Of a DNA stretch of 64,000 nt, positions 1 to 8,977 are shown piece by piece. The number at the start of each line of letters is the position of its first letter. Positions within the stretch are counted from its first letter, which is position 1. Below the pieces are notes generated by a model. It made no database searches. It was not told the DNA's origin and saw only the letters and a list, made by a program, of their open reading frames with translations. Origin of the DNA: Streptomyces chartreusis (lineage in GTDB: Bacteria > Actinomycetota > Actinomycetes > Streptomycetales > Streptomycetaceae); assembly GCF_008704715.1 (NCBI RefSeq), contig NZ_CP023689.1, positions 744,001 through 808,000 of the forward strand, read 5' to 3'. The position numbers and the translations under genes were made by a program.

Positions 1-2
1 TC

Positions 3-2147
3 GCCGTGTGGCTGCTCGCCCATCGCGTACGGCCACAGGAGGACGGCCCCGAGCACTGGCTCGTGGTCACGCCGATCGAGGGCGACGACCCGCGTCCGCC
101 CGGCGATCCGCTGGAGGACGTGGGGCTGCTCGCGTCCCCCTGCGCCATCGCGATCTACGACGACCGGCTCCGGCTGCGCAGAATCAACAACGTCATGGCC
201 GAGGTCCTCAGCCTCTCCGAGGAGAACGTACGCGGGCTGCGGTCGACCGAGCTGACCGGCCGGCGGCAGAGCCACGACATCGAGCGGCGGCTCCTGCGCG
301 TCCTCACCACGGGCCGGGGCACCGACGTACGGACGTACGTCCCCGTCGGCGGCGACAGGACCCATGCCTGGCTGGCCCGGATGGCTCCGATCACCGACGC
401 CAAGGGGCGGGTGCGCGGCGTGTCCGTCGCAGCCCACGACTTCACCGACCAGTACCTGGCCCAGGAGCGGCTCCAGCTGGTCAACGAGGCCAGCGTGCGC
501 ATCGGCACCACCCTCGACGTGGCCCGCACCGCGCAGGAGCTGGCGGACGTCTGCGTCCCCGCCCTGGCCGACTTCGTCAGCGTCGATCTGCTGGACCCGC
601 CGGAGCACGGCGGCGAGGCGCCCACGGGCCGGCTGTCCGCACCGATCGGTCTGCGCCGGGCCGCGCACAGCTCCGTCAACCCGGGCAGCCCCGAGGCGGT
701 GGTCAAGCCCGGCCATCTGGACGTGTATCCGACTCCGTCGCCCCAGGCCGACGCGCTGCTGGCCGGCCACACCATCGTGGCCGCGATGTCGACGGGGGAC
801 CTCGAGGAGTGGCTCGCCTGGGACCCGGTCCGCTCGGAGCGGATCAGCGAGTACGGCATCCACACGACGATGTCCGTTCCGATCCAGGCCCGCGGCACCA
901 CGCTCGGCGTCGCCGTGCTCACCCGGTTCAAGAACCGCCAGCCGTTCACGCCCGACGACGCGCTGCTGGCCGAGGAGGTCACGGCCCGCGCGGCGGTCTG
1001 CATCGACAACGCCCGCCGTTACTCGCGCGAACGCGAGACCGCCCTCGCCCTCCAGCGCAGCCTGCTCCCGCGGACCCTGCCGCGCACCGCCGCGGTGGAA
1101 GCGGCGTCCCGCTATCTGCCGGCGGCGCGCTCCGGGGTGGGCGGCGACTGGTTCGACGTGATCCCGCTGTCCGGGATGCGGGTGGCGATGGTCGTCGGGG
1201 ACGTCGTCGGGCACGGCATCCAGGCGTCGGCCACCATGGGCCGGCTGCGTACGGCGGTGCGCACCCTGGCCGACATCGACCTCGCGCCCGACGAGTTGCT
1301 CACCCACCTGGACGACCTGGTGGTGCGGCTGTCCGAGGAGGCGGGCACCGAGGCCGGGCCCGGCGAGGTCGGCGCCACCTGTCTGTACGCCGTGTACGAC
1401 CCGGTCTCCCGGCGCTGCACGCTGGCCCGGGCCGGGCACCCCTCGCCCGTCATGGTCCCGCCCGGCGGCGAGCCGCACGGGATCGAGCTGCCGGCCGGAC
1501 CGCCGCTGGGCCTTGGCGGGCTGCCGTTCGAGTCCGCCGAGATCGAACTGCGAGAGGGCACGGTGCTGGCGCTCTACACCGACGGCCTGATCGAGACCCG
1601 CGAGCGCGACGTCGACGCGAGCCACGCGCTGCTGTGCGACGCGCTGTCCTCCCCGTCCGAGTCGCTGAACGAGACCTGCGACCGCGTCCTGCACGCCCTG
1701 CTCCCGCCCGGCGGCGTCGCGGACGACGTGGCCCTGCTGCTGGCCCGCACCCAGGGCCTGCCCACCTCCCGGGTGGCGACCTGGCACATCCCGGCGGACC
1801 CGGCGCTCGTCGCGCCCATCCGCAAGCAGGTCGTGGAGCAACTGGAGGTCTGGGACCTGAGCATGGCTTCCTTCACCGCCGAGCTGGTGGTGAGCGAGCT
1901 GGTCACGAACGCCATCCGCTACGGCACCCACCCCATCCGGCTCCGCCTCATCCACGACGCGGCGACGCTGATCTGCGAGGTGTCCGACACCAGCCACACG
2001 GCACCGCATCTGCGCCGCGCCAAGACCTTCGACGAGGGCGGCCGCGGACTGCTCCTGGTCGCCCAGCTGACCCAGCGCTGGGGCAGCAGGCACACCACGG
2101 ACGGCAAGACCATCTGGGCGGAGATCGGGCTGCTCGCCGAGGAGTGA
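3..2147 (+). CDS. PAS/GAF/SpoIIE-type PP2C phosphatase with HATPase domain (5' partial)
   Basis: Multidomain signalling protein that probably acts on anti-sigma factor antagonists (STAS proteins). Counting from the GTG at 6: a PAS domain at about 40-150, a GAF domain at about 155-340, and a SpoIIE PP2C phosphatase at about 350-570 with metal-binding GGDWFDV (about 380), GDVVGHG and LYTDGLIE. A C-terminal HATPase_c domain of the RsbW type (about 590-710) carries the N-box ELVTNAIRYG and a glycine motif GGRGLL. The reading frame is open to the window edge and the first 30 residues look like the tail of another sensor domain, so the 5' end is missing. Phosphatase and kinase-like halves in one chain suggest partner switching for a stress sigma factor. 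The target is unknown. Confidence 0.9.
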   Translation, partial: AVWLLAHRVRPQEDGPEHWLVVTPIEGDDPRPPGDPLEDVGLLASPCAIAIYDDRLRLRRINNVMAEVLSLSEENVRGLRSTELTGRRQSHDIERRLLRVLTTGRGTDVRTYVPVGGDRTHAWLARMAPITDAKGRVRGVSVAAHDFTDQYLAQERLQLVNEASVRIGTTLDVARTAQELADVCVPALADFVSVDLLDPPEHGGEAPTGRLSAPIGLRRAAHSSVNPGSPEAVVKPGHLDVYPTPSPQADALLAGHTIVAAMSTGDLEEWLAWDPVRSERISEYGIHTTMSVPIQARGTTLGVAVLTRFKNRQPFTPDDALLAEEVTARAAVCIDNARRYSRERETALALQRSLLPRTLPRTAAVEAASRYLPAARSGVGGDWFDVIPLSGMRVAMVVGDVVGHGIQASATMGRLRTAVRTLADIDLAPDELLTHLDDLVVRLSEEAGTEAGPGEVGATCLYAVYDPVSRRCTLARAGHPSPVMVPPGGEPHGIELPAGPPLGLGGLPFESAEIELREGTVLALYTDGLIETRERDVDASHALLCDALSSPSESLNETCDRVLHALLPPGGVADDVALLLARTQGLPTSRVATWHIPADPALVAPIRKQVVEQLEVWDLSMASFTAELVVSELVTNAIRYGTHPIRLRLIHDAATLICEVSDTSHTAPHLRRAKTFDEGGRGLLLVAQLTQRWGSRHTTDGKTIWAEIGLLAEE

Positions 2148-2179
2148 GTAGCCGCCCTCAAAACGGGGAGTCGTGATTC

Positions 2180-2866
2180 ATGGGACCTGCACGGGTTTTC
2201 CCCTCATTACATCGGGCGACTCCCCTCGTCGGCGCCGTCGCGCTGCTGGGACTGCTCACGGCGTGCGGCGGGGGCGGTGACTCGACGGGCGCGGTACAGA
2301 CCCCGGCCGGCACCGGCGGCACAGCGACTTCACCGGCCGCGACCGACACCGGGGGCCCGCCGACCGGGCCGGCGTCCAGCGAGCCGGGGACGACCGGGCC
2401 GCCGTCCGTCGACACCACCAGCCCCGCGACCCAGTCGGGCGGCCCCGGCACACGCTGCCACACCTCCCAGCTGCGCGCCTCGATCGGCCGTCCCAGTCCC
2501 GGCGCGGGACAGCGCAACTTCCCGATCGTGCTGACCAACACCGGCGACCACACCTGCACCGTGCGCGGTTATCCCGGTGCCGCCTTCGTGGACGCCGCCG
2601 GCAAGCAGCTCGGCCCGGACCCGAAGCGCTCCCCCGACACACCCACGACCGTGACGCTGACGCCGGGCGGCAGCGCCTGGGCGGGGCTGACCTACGCCAG
2701 TCCCGAGATCAGCGGGGCCCGTACGGCGCTGCCGAAGTCGCTGCTCGTGACGCCGCCCGACGAGCGGGATTCGCTGAAGGTGGCGTGGACTGCCGGTGAG
2801 GTGCCCGTCGCCGGGAACGAGTCGTCGGTGTTCCTGACGGTGGTTCAGCCGGGCAACGGGGGCTGA
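2180..2866 (+). CDS. DUF4232 domain lipoprotein, TTA codon near the start
   Basis: Exported lipoprotein of 228 residues. An N-terminal hydrophobic signal ends in lipobox LLTAC (Cys at about 31), followed by a Gly/Thr/Pro-rich linker to about residue 90. A DUF4232-type beta domain follows, containing NTGDHTCTVRGYPG and a WAGLTY stretch. The start ATG is supported by GGGGAG 9 nt upstream, and no other start lies between it and the signal peptide. Codon 10 is TTA (2207-2209), the rare leucine codon read by the bldA tRNA in Streptomyces, which suggests that expression depends on development. It follows the SpoIIE gene by 32 nt and may share its transcript. Biochemical function is unknown. Confidence 0.85.
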   Translation: MGPARVFPSLHRATPLVGAVALLGLLTACGGGGDSTGAVQTPAGTGGTATSPAATDTGGPPTGPASSEPGTTGPPSVDTTSPATQSGGPGTRCHTSQLRASIGRPSPGAGQRNFPIVLTNTGDHTCTVRGYPGAAFVDAAGKQLGPDPKRSPDTPTTVTLTPGGSAWAGLTYASPEISGARTALPKSLLVTPPDERDSLKVAWTAGEVPVAGNESSVFLTVVQPGNGG

Positions 2867-2875
2867 GCCGCCGGC

Positions 2876-5185
2876 TCAGTGGTGACCGCCGCCGTGCCCC
2901 CAACCACCGCCGTAACCGCCGCCCCCGTAACCGCCGCCCCCGTACCCGCCGCCCGACCAGCCGTCGTCGCCGTCACCCCACGAGCAGGAGTACGGGTCGT
3001 CGTAGCAGGAGTCGTCGGACGGCGACGCGCTCGCGGATCCCGGCTGCGAGGCCGACGGCGTCGCGGAGGGGGTCGGCGTGGCCTTGGGGGTCTTCGACGC
3101 CTCGGGAGTCGGAGTCGGGGCCGGCGTGGCCGTCTTCGGCGTCTCGGCGGCCGAGTCCCAGTTCACGACCGCGAGTTGGAGTTCGGTCTGCGACGTGTCG
3201 ATGACCCAGTGCTGGGCGTCGCTCTCGTCCTCGCGGGTCTTGACGACCAGGGCGCCGGAGCCGTCGGTGGCGGCGGGGCTGAGGGCCAGGTCCTGGTCGA
3301 AGCGCGGCACCAGGGTGCCCTGGAGGGTGAAGTCGTAACGGATGTTGTCCGTCTCGGAGTCGGGGATGCCCGTGCAGCGGGCGAGCCGCACCGAGTAACC
3401 GAGGTGGGAGTCGAGGCAGAGGCCCGGGTCGGCGCCGCTGCGCATCAGTCCGTCGGTCTCGTACGACCACTGCTGGCCCGGTGCCGAGGAGCACTTGGCG
3501 AGTTCGGTCTCGGCGCCCTCCACGGCCTTCCCGTCGGCGATGCCGACACACAGTCCCGAGCCGATGTTGTGCAGCCGGCCCCGCAGATCGCCCTTCGCGG
3601 CCTCGGCGGCGCCCGCCCAGGAGGGGTTCCTGGTGGCGGTGCCCGCACCGGAGTCGGGTGCCTCGGAGGGCCGGTCGCCGGCCGCCGCCGAGGAGTCGTC
3701 CCCGGATCCGCCGACGGACCAGATGACCAACGGCAGGACCACGAGGGCGCTGACGGTCGCGACGGCGGCGGTGAGATTGCGGCGCCGGGCGGCCCGGCGG
3801 GCGGCCTTGAGGGCCGCGCGACCGGTACAGGTGCGGGCGGCGCCGGTGGACGTGCCCGCATCGGTCCGACGGGCTGCACGGCGGGACCTGCGGGGCCCGG
3901 GCTCGGCGGGTGAGGAGACGGCGTCGGTGGCGAACGGCTGGTTCGCGGGCGCCTGGTGGGCGGGAGCGGAGAAGGCCTGGTTCGCGGAGGCGGCGAAGGG
4001 CCGGCTCGTGGGGGCGGAAGCCTCTCCCGCGGGCGCGAACGCCCCGGCCGCGAAGGGGTCCGCCGGGGAAGCGAAGGGCTCCCCGGCGTGGCTGAAGTCC
4101 TCGGCCGCGGGAGCGAAGGACTCGGCCGTGGGAGAGAACGACTCGGCCGACGGGACGAAGGCGTTGCCCGCAGGGGCGAAGTTCTCGGTCGCGGGCGCAA
4201 AGGCCTCGGCCGCCGGAGCGGGCGCGTGGCGCGGTCGTGCGGGGATGGGGGCGGGGGCGTCGGCGAAGAAGGATTCGCCCGCGATCGTCGTCGCAGCCGC
4301 TGCCGACGTCGGAACCGGCGGCGCCATCGACTCGGCATCGGCCGTCCCGTCCGCGAGGCTCGCCCTCTTCACGAGGTAGTCCCGCGCGCCCCAGCCGAGC
4401 ACCGCCTCGGCCAGCGCGACGCCGAGCCCCTCGTTGAAGAAGGTGAGCTGGCAGGCGGTGTCACTGCAGTGCGCGCAGCGGTTGAGGTGCCCGCGCAGAT
4501 CGGGGTCGACGTCGATGCCGCCCCGCCGGTAGGTCACGTCCAGCATTCGCAGGTACTGGCGGCACTCCTGCTCGGGGGCGAGCTCGCGGTGGACCTGGAG
4601 GCACTCCTCGCGCAACCGGTCGCAGGCGCGGGCGAGTTCGAGGCGTGCGGACTCCTCGTCGAGGCCGAGCAGTCCGGCCGGCACCGACAGCGGTTCGGCC
4701 TCGACCTCGGTGTGCCAGAGCAGACAGCGGGACGCCTGGGGAAGCCGCTGGAAGGCGCCCGACAGCAGCCTGCGGTCCGCCGGCGGCAGCAGTCGGGCGG
4801 CGACGCGCTCCGCGCCCTCCCCCTCGGATCTCAGCGCGGGGTGGAGCAGTTCCCGTCTGCGGTCGTTGTCCCACTCCGCCGCGATACGGCGCACGGTGAC
4901 GAGCAGTTGAGGGCGCCAGGCGGCCGTCGGGCCGGTCTGCCGCAGGGTCTCGCCGAAGAGCCTGGTGAACGCCGCGGTGGTGAGCATGCCCGCCGACCGG
5001 GCGTCCGCCGTGCACAGCCGCGCGTAGGCGAAGCCCGCTTCCCAGTGCCGGTCGAGAAGTTCACCGACCGGGTGCAGCGCCGGCGACACCCCCGTCCACT
5101 TCTTGAGTTCGGCGCTCAGCTGAGCGTCCGTGACTTCAAAGATGCGGGCGTCGTATGGGGAATTCGACAGGCCTGCGTCATGCAC
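2876..5185 (-). CDS. Membrane protein fusing a sigma-like region, zinc motif, FAPA linker and ricin-type lectin
   Basis: Large protein (769 aa). Residues 1-215 are helical and resemble a degenerate ECF sigma factor (region 2 and region 4-like segments). Then comes H233-x3-C237-x2-C240, a zf-HC2 anti-sigma type zinc motif. An Ala/Pro linker with repeated F-A-P-A units follows, then one transmembrane helix at about 470-492 and an extracytoplasmic ricin-type beta-trefoil at about 533-665 (cysteine pairs, QQW motif). The tail is Thr/Pro-rich and ends in YGGGG repeats and HGGGHH. The start is GTG 5185, with GGAGG 9 nt upstream; an ATG at 5215 lacks a good ribosome site. This resembles ECF groups with membrane and carbohydrate-binding extensions. 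Sugar sensing is inference. Confidence 0.78.
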   Translation of the reverse strand: MHDAGLSNSPYDARIFEVTDAQLSAELKKWTGVSPALHPVGELLDRHWEAGFAYARLCTADARSAGMLTTAAFTRLFGETLRQTGPTAAWRPQLLVTVRRIAAEWDNDRRRELLHPALRSEGEGAERVAARLLPPADRRLLSGAFQRLPQASRCLLWHTEVEAEPLSVPAGLLGLDEESARLELARACDRLREECLQVHRELAPEQECRQYLRMLDVTYRRGGIDVDPDLRGHLNRCAHCSDTACQLTFFNEGLGVALAEAVLGWGARDYLVKRASLADGTADAESMAPPVPTSAAAATTIAGESFFADAPAPIPARPRHAPAPAAEAFAPATENFAPAGNAFVPSAESFSPTAESFAPAAEDFSHAGEPFASPADPFAAGAFAPAGEASAPTSRPFAASANQAFSAPAHQAPANQPFATDAVSSPAEPGPRRSRRAARRTDAGTSTGAARTCTGRAALKAARRAARRRNLTAAVATVSALVVLPLVIWSVGGSGDDSSAAAGDRPSEAPDSGAGTATRNPSWAGAAEAAKGDLRGRLHNIGSGLCVGIADGKAVEGAETELAKCSSAPGQQWSYETDGLMRSGADPGLCLDSHLGYSVRLARCTGIPDSETDNIRYDFTLQGTLVPRFDQDLALSPAATDGSGALVVKTREDESDAQHWVIDTSQTELQLAVVNWDSAAETPKTATPAPTPTPEASKTPKATPTPSATPSASQPGSASASPSDDSCYDDPYSCSWGDGDDGWSGGGYGGGGYGGGGYGGGWGHGGGHH

Positions 5186-5529
5186 GGCGGCATTCCTCCG
5201 GAGGGCATGCGGCATTGAAGGTCCGTACCAAGGGGTATGCTCCGGACACAGCTTGTGTGAACCTTGGGGCTTAAGGGAGCGAGGCACACCTTTGCACAGG
5301 TCAGGGGCAGAGAACAAGCGGCTCCGGTTTTTGTGCATTGCGTGCGGGCCGATCGCTATTTGACGACTGGTCAATAGCGCGCCTCGATCATTACGAAATA
5401 CCGCCGAAGCAATTGGAAACGGTATTCACTCATCGCACCCCGAACGCCGGGACAAACCATTGAACAGCCGCGTTTCCACTTTCATGCCTGGTCATGCGGG
5501 CACACCCGTCTTCACCGGCCCTTCACAAG
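5186..5529. other. 344-bp gene-free stretch upstream of the sigma-like/lectin gene
   Basis: This region is more AT-rich than its surroundings and holds no supportable gene. It must contain the promoter of the leftward gene that starts at 5185. The only clear structure is the imperfect inverted repeat at 5354-5379. No -35/-10 pair could be assigned with confidence. Confidence 0.5.
5354..5379. promoter_or_regulatory. Inverted repeat, possible operator
   Basis: CGCTATTTGAC, then a short centre, then GTCAATAGCG. The arms pair over ten positions with one extra T on the left. It lies about 170 bp upstream of the start of the sigma-like/lectin gene. An operator or a weak terminator are both possible, and no T-tract follows on either strand. 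Confidence 0.35.
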
Positions 5530-6447
5530 TCACATGCCAACCATTGGACCGCCCGACCGGTACGCCCCCGGCGGCCTTCCGTACCGTTCCCGGAACGCCC
5601 GGTTGAAGTGATAGGGGCTGGCGAATCCGGAAGCGGCCGCGACGCGGTCCACGGAGAGCCCGGTGGTCTCCAGCAGCCGGGCGGCGTGCCGCAGCCGTGC
5701 CTCGCGCAGCGCGCGCATCGGCGACCGGCCGACCTGCCCGGTGAAGAGATGGGCGAACCGCGAGGGCGAGAGCCTCACGTGCTCCGCGAGCGAGCGCACG
5801 GTGTGCGGGGCGGCCGGGTCCGCGTCGATCAGTGCCTGCGCCCGGTGCACCCGGGGGTCGACTCCGGGGTGGGCCGGCGCGGTCCGCGCGGTGCCGGCGG
5901 TGAGCAGGACGACCTCTTCCAGCGAGCACAGGGCGAGTTCGCGGGCCGCGGCGCCATGGGCCACGGCGACCGGCTCCTCCCCCGGTGCCGGTGCGGGCGG
6001 CGCGTCCGTGCCGGTCCAGCGGGCGTCCGCGAGCATCCGGCGGAACGCGGCCTCGACACGCCCGTGCACGGCGTCCGGCGTCGGCGTGACGACGTACAGC
6101 CCCTCACCGACGTCGTACGGGCGCAGCCACGACCGCCAGGTGGGGCGGGCCTGGCAGTGCGCCCACCAGAACTCCCAGTGAGGCGCGCCCTGTTGGACCC
6201 CGTAGCCGTGCGGCACTCCCGGTGCGAGCACCACTAGGTCTCCCGCTCCGGCCCGCGCCTCGGTGCTGCCGTGGCGCAGCCGCCCACGCCCGCCGGTGGT
6301 CCAGGTGAACAGCCAGCTGTCCGCGCCGCGCGGCCTCTCGACCCGGTACCCCGGCGGCTGGTCGTAGTGCCCGACCACGACCAGGCCGGGCGACGGGGCG
6401 GGGTCACCGGGCCCGGCAGCAGTCTGGGGCAATGCGTCAGCGCTCAC
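5530..6447 (-). CDS. AraC family transcriptional regulator
   Basis: The N-terminal half is a cupin-like AraC ligand-binding domain (GDLVVLAPGVPHGYG at about residues 70-85). The last 100 residues form two helix-turn-helix motifs typical of AraC/XylS: SLAEHVRLSPSRFAHLF, then GFASPYHFNRAFRERYGRPPGAYR at the end. The GTG at 6447 is preferred because GGAGG sits 6 nt upstream of it but directly abuts the ATG at 6453. The gene is divergent from the PhyH dioxygenase, its most likely target, with about 70 bp between the starts. The inducer is unknown, but the cupin fold and neighbour suggest a small carbohydrate or acid. Confidence 0.88.
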   Translation of the reverse strand: MSADALPQTAAGPGDPAPSPGLVVVGHYDQPPGYRVERPRGADSWLFTWTTGGRGRLRHGSTEARAGAGDLVVLAPGVPHGYGVQQGAPHWEFWWAHCQARPTWRSWLRPYDVGEGLYVVTPTPDAVHGRVEAAFRRMLADARWTGTDAPPAPAPGEEPVAVAHGAAARELALCSLEEVVLLTAGTARTAPAHPGVDPRVHRAQALIDADPAAPHTVRSLAEHVRLSPSRFAHLFTGQVGRSPMRALREARLRHAARLLETTGLSVDRVAAASGFASPYHFNRAFRERYGRPPGAYRSGGPMVGM

Positions 6448-6516
6448 GGTCATCCTCCTGGAACTGGCCTCGGCCTAGCGTGACAGGCACAGGACACCAG
6501 ATGGAGGAGTGGACGC

Positions 6517-7338
6517 ATGACAGCCATGGACATCGGAGCCGCCGGCGCTCCCATCCTGCCCGAGGCCGGACTCCGCCAGTTCCGGGAGGAAGGCTTCACC
6601 GTCGTACGCGGACTGTTCGGGTACGACGAGATCGACCGGCTGTGCGAGCGGTTCGCGGCGCTGCACGCGGCCGGGCCGGTGACCGGGCACTTCGAGCCCC
6701 GGCCGGAAGAGAGCGATCCGCTGCGGGTATATCCGCGGGTGATGCAGCCGCACGAGATCGACGAGCTGTCGCTGCGGGTGCTGCTCGATCCCCGGCTGCG
6801 CGGCGCGCTGGAGGCGCTCCTCGGGGAGGAGGTGCTGGCCGCGCAGAGCATGTTCTACTTCAAGCCGCCCGGGGCCCGGGGCCAGGCGCTGCACCAGGAC
6901 AACTTCTATCTGCGGGTCGAGCCGGGCACGTGCGTGGCGGCATGGATCGCGTGCGATGTGATCGACCGGGACAACGGCGGTCTCGAGGTCGTCCCGGGCA
7001 CACATGCGATGGACCTTTTCTGCCCGGAGGTGGCCGACGTCGAGGTGTCCTTCGCGCGTGAGTACGTCGCACCACCTCCCGGTCTGGAGGCGGTGCCCGT
7101 CGACATGCGGCCGGGGGACGTGCTGTTCTTCAACGGCAGTCTGGTGCACGGGTCGCAGCCCAACCGTACTCAGGACCGCTTCCGCCGCTCGTTCATCGGT
7201 CACTACGTGGGGCGTTCGGCCGAGCGGATCGGGGAGTACTACCGGACGGTGTCGATGAGCGGCGACCGGGTGCCGCTGGCCGAGAGCGAGGGTGCGGGGC
7301 CGTGCGGCACCGAGTTCGCGCCGCCCGGACCCCACTAG
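6517..7338 (+). CDS. Phytanoyl-CoA dioxygenase (PhyH) family protein
   Basis: A non-haem Fe(II)/2-oxoglutarate dioxygenase of 273 aa with a double-stranded beta-helix. The iron triad is readable: the HxD pair in ALHQDNFYL (about residue 128) and the distal His in LVHGSQPN (about 212), followed by an Arg (RFRRSF) placed to bind 2-oxoglutarate. The start ATG has GGAGG 9 nt upstream. PhyH proteins hydroxylate varied substrates, from fatty acyl-CoA to natural products, and the substrate here cannot be read from sequence. The divergent AraC gene probably controls it. It converges with the aldo/keto reductase, with 4 nt between their stops. Confidence 0.88.
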   Translation: MTAMDIGAAGAPILPEAGLRQFREEGFTVVRGLFGYDEIDRLCERFAALHAAGPVTGHFEPRPEESDPLRVYPRVMQPHEIDELSLRVLLDPRLRGALEALLGEEVLAAQSMFYFKPPGARGQALHQDNFYLRVEPGTCVAAWIACDVIDRDNGGLEVVPGTHAMDLFCPEVADVEVSFAREYVAPPPGLEAVPVDMRPGDVLFFNGSLVHGSQPNRTQDRFRRSFIGHYVGRSAERIGEYYRTVSMSGDRVPLAESEGAGPCGTEFAPPGPH

Positions 7339-7342
7339 TGCT

Positions 7343-8311
7343 TCAGTGGCCGATGACCGGATGCGGAGCGTAGGACCGCTCCAGCTCCTCCAACTCCTTC
7401 TCGCTCAGCTCCAGTTCGACGGCCGCAGCCGCGTCCTCGATGTGCCGCGGCCGGCCCGCTCCGATGATCGGGGCGGTCACGGTGTCCTGGTGCAGCAGCC
7501 AGGCCAGCGCGACCTGGGCGCGTGGGACACCGCGTTCGCTCGCGACGCGGGTGACGGCCTCGACGACCACCTGGTCGCTGTCGACGTACAGCCGGCTGCC
7601 GAAGTCGTCATTGGCGCTGCGGTCGGTGACCGTGCCCCAGTCCCGGGTGAGCCGGCCGCGGGCCAGCGGGCTCCACGGCAGGATGCCGACGCCCTGGTCG
7701 GCGCAGAGCGGCAGCATCTCGCGCTCCTCCTCGCGGTAGAGGAGGTTGTAGTAGTTCTGCATCGAGACGAACTTGGTCCAGCCGTGCCGCTCGGCGGTGT
7801 ACTGCATCTTGGAGAACTGCCAGGCGTACATCGAACTCGCCCCGATGTGGCGCACCTTGCCCGCCTTCACCAGGTCGTGCAGCGCCTCCATCGTCTCCTC
7901 GACCGGGGTGTGGGGGTCGAAGCGGTGGATCTGGTACAGGTCGACGTAGTCGGTGCCGAGGCGGGCGAGGCTGTGGTCGATCTCCGTCATGATCGCCTTG
8001 CGGGAGAGCCCGGCGCCGTTGGGGCCCGGCCGCATCCGGCCGTTGACCTTCGTCGCGAGCACGATCTCGTCCCGGCTCGCGAAGTCGCGGAGCGCCTTGC
8101 CGACGATCTCCTCGCTGGTGCCGTCGGAGTAGACGTTGGCGGTGTCGAAGAAGTTGATCCCGGCGTCCAGCGCCTGGCGGATCAGCGGCCGCGACGCCTC
8201 CTCGTCGAGCGTCCACTCGTGCGCGCCGCGGTCGGGGAGCCCGTAGGTCATGCAACCCAGACAGATCCGCGAGACGTCCAGGCCCGTCGAACCGAGCTTC
8301 ACGTACTGCAT
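7343..8311 (-). CDS. Aldo/keto reductase
   Basis: A 322-residue NADPH-dependent oxidoreductase with a (beta/alpha)8 barrel. The catalytic tetrad is visible: Asp and Tyr in FFDTANVYSDG (about 55-65), Lys in VLATKVNG, and His in DLYQIHRFD. The phosphate-binding segment near the C-terminus includes GAGRPRHIEDA. The sequence beginning MQYVKLGSTGLDVSRICLG is typical of the YajO/Tas-like branch. The reading frame is open further upstream, but the ATG at 8311 has AGGAG 8 nt before it and matches the family's usual N-terminus. The substrate is probably an aldehyde or ketone and is not predictable further. Confidence 0.9.
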   Translation of the reverse strand: MQYVKLGSTGLDVSRICLGCMTYGLPDRGAHEWTLDEEASRPLIRQALDAGINFFDTANVYSDGTSEEIVGKALRDFASRDEIVLATKVNGRMRPGPNGAGLSRKAIMTEIDHSLARLGTDYVDLYQIHRFDPHTPVEETMEALHDLVKAGKVRHIGASSMYAWQFSKMQYTAERHGWTKFVSMQNYYNLLYREEEREMLPLCADQGVGILPWSPLARGRLTRDWGTVTDRSANDDFGSRLYVDSDQVVVEAVTRVASERGVPRAQVALAWLLHQDTVTAPIIGAGRPRHIEDAAAAVELELSEKELEELERSYAPHPVIGH

Positions 8312-8409
8312 CGTTGCTGCTCCTGCCTTCGGGGTGGGGTACCAGGGGGAGCGTACGTCGTGGTGCGCGCTCGGGGCCGGTTCGCCGACCGGGGCCGCAC
8401 CGGTTCTCG

Positions 8410-8955
8410 TCAGCCGGCGTCCGCGTCGCGCTCCAGCAGGTCCAGCGCGCGTTCCCAGCCGAACTCCGGTCGTCCGCCGTCCTCCCCGGGCTCGCCCGTG
8501 TACGGCTCCCCGAAGCGCACGCCCATCCCGCGCAGCCGTATCAGGCTGTCCCCGTAGGCGGGGTGGGCGGCGAGGGCGTCGGCGACGCAGGGCAGGACGG
8601 CGATCGGCACGCCGAGGCCGTACGCCTCGCACAGGGTGCCCAGGGCGAGGGTGTCGGAGATGCCGGCGGCCCACTTGTTGATCGTGTTGAAGGTGGCCGG
8701 GGCGACGACGACGGCGTCCGGCGGCGGGAAGGGGCGCGGCTCGGCGGGAGTGCGCCACGCCGAGCGGATCGGGCGGCCGGACAGGGCCTCGACGGCGGCG
8801 GTGTCGAAGAAGCCGTTCATGGCGACCGGGGTCGCGATGACCCCGGTCTCCCAGTCCCGCTCCTGCGCGGCGCTGATCAGTTTGCTGACGTCCGCGGCGA
8901 TCCCGGCGGCGCAGACGACGACGTAGAGGAAGGGTTTCCGGGCCTGTTCGGTCAC
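8410..8955 (-). CDS. Flavoprotein-domain protein (DFP/UbiX-like fold)
   Basis: A 181-residue protein with the Rossmann-like flavoprotein fold shared by phosphopantothenoylcysteine decarboxylase and UbiX. It has VVVCAAGIAADV at the N-terminus, VVVAPATFNTINKWAAGISDTLA in the middle (the FMN-binding AP-T-N-K-A-G-I-D pattern) and VPIAVLPCV later. It starts with GTG and a weak ribosome site. Stand-alone members are widespread in Streptomyces and mostly uncharacterised. It lies 98 bp upstream of the aldo/keto reductase on the same strand, so cotranscription is possible. Binding of FMN is a family inference. Confidence 0.78.
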   Translation of the reverse strand: MTEQARKPFLYVVVCAAGIAADVSKLISAAQERDWETGVIATPVAMNGFFDTAAVEALSGRPIRSAWRTPAEPRPFPPPDAVVVAPATFNTINKWAAGISDTLALGTLCEAYGLGVPIAVLPCVADALAAHPAYGDSLIRLRGMGVRFGEPYTGEPGEDGGRPEFGWERALDLLERDADAG

Positions 8956-8977
8956 CCGGGAACCCTACTCAACGGGC

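Noticed and set aside
2880..2960. Short tandem repeat resembling a CRISPR or minisatellite
   Set aside because: The 15-bp units encode the YGGGG repeats of the lectin fusion protein. There are no spacers or cas genes.
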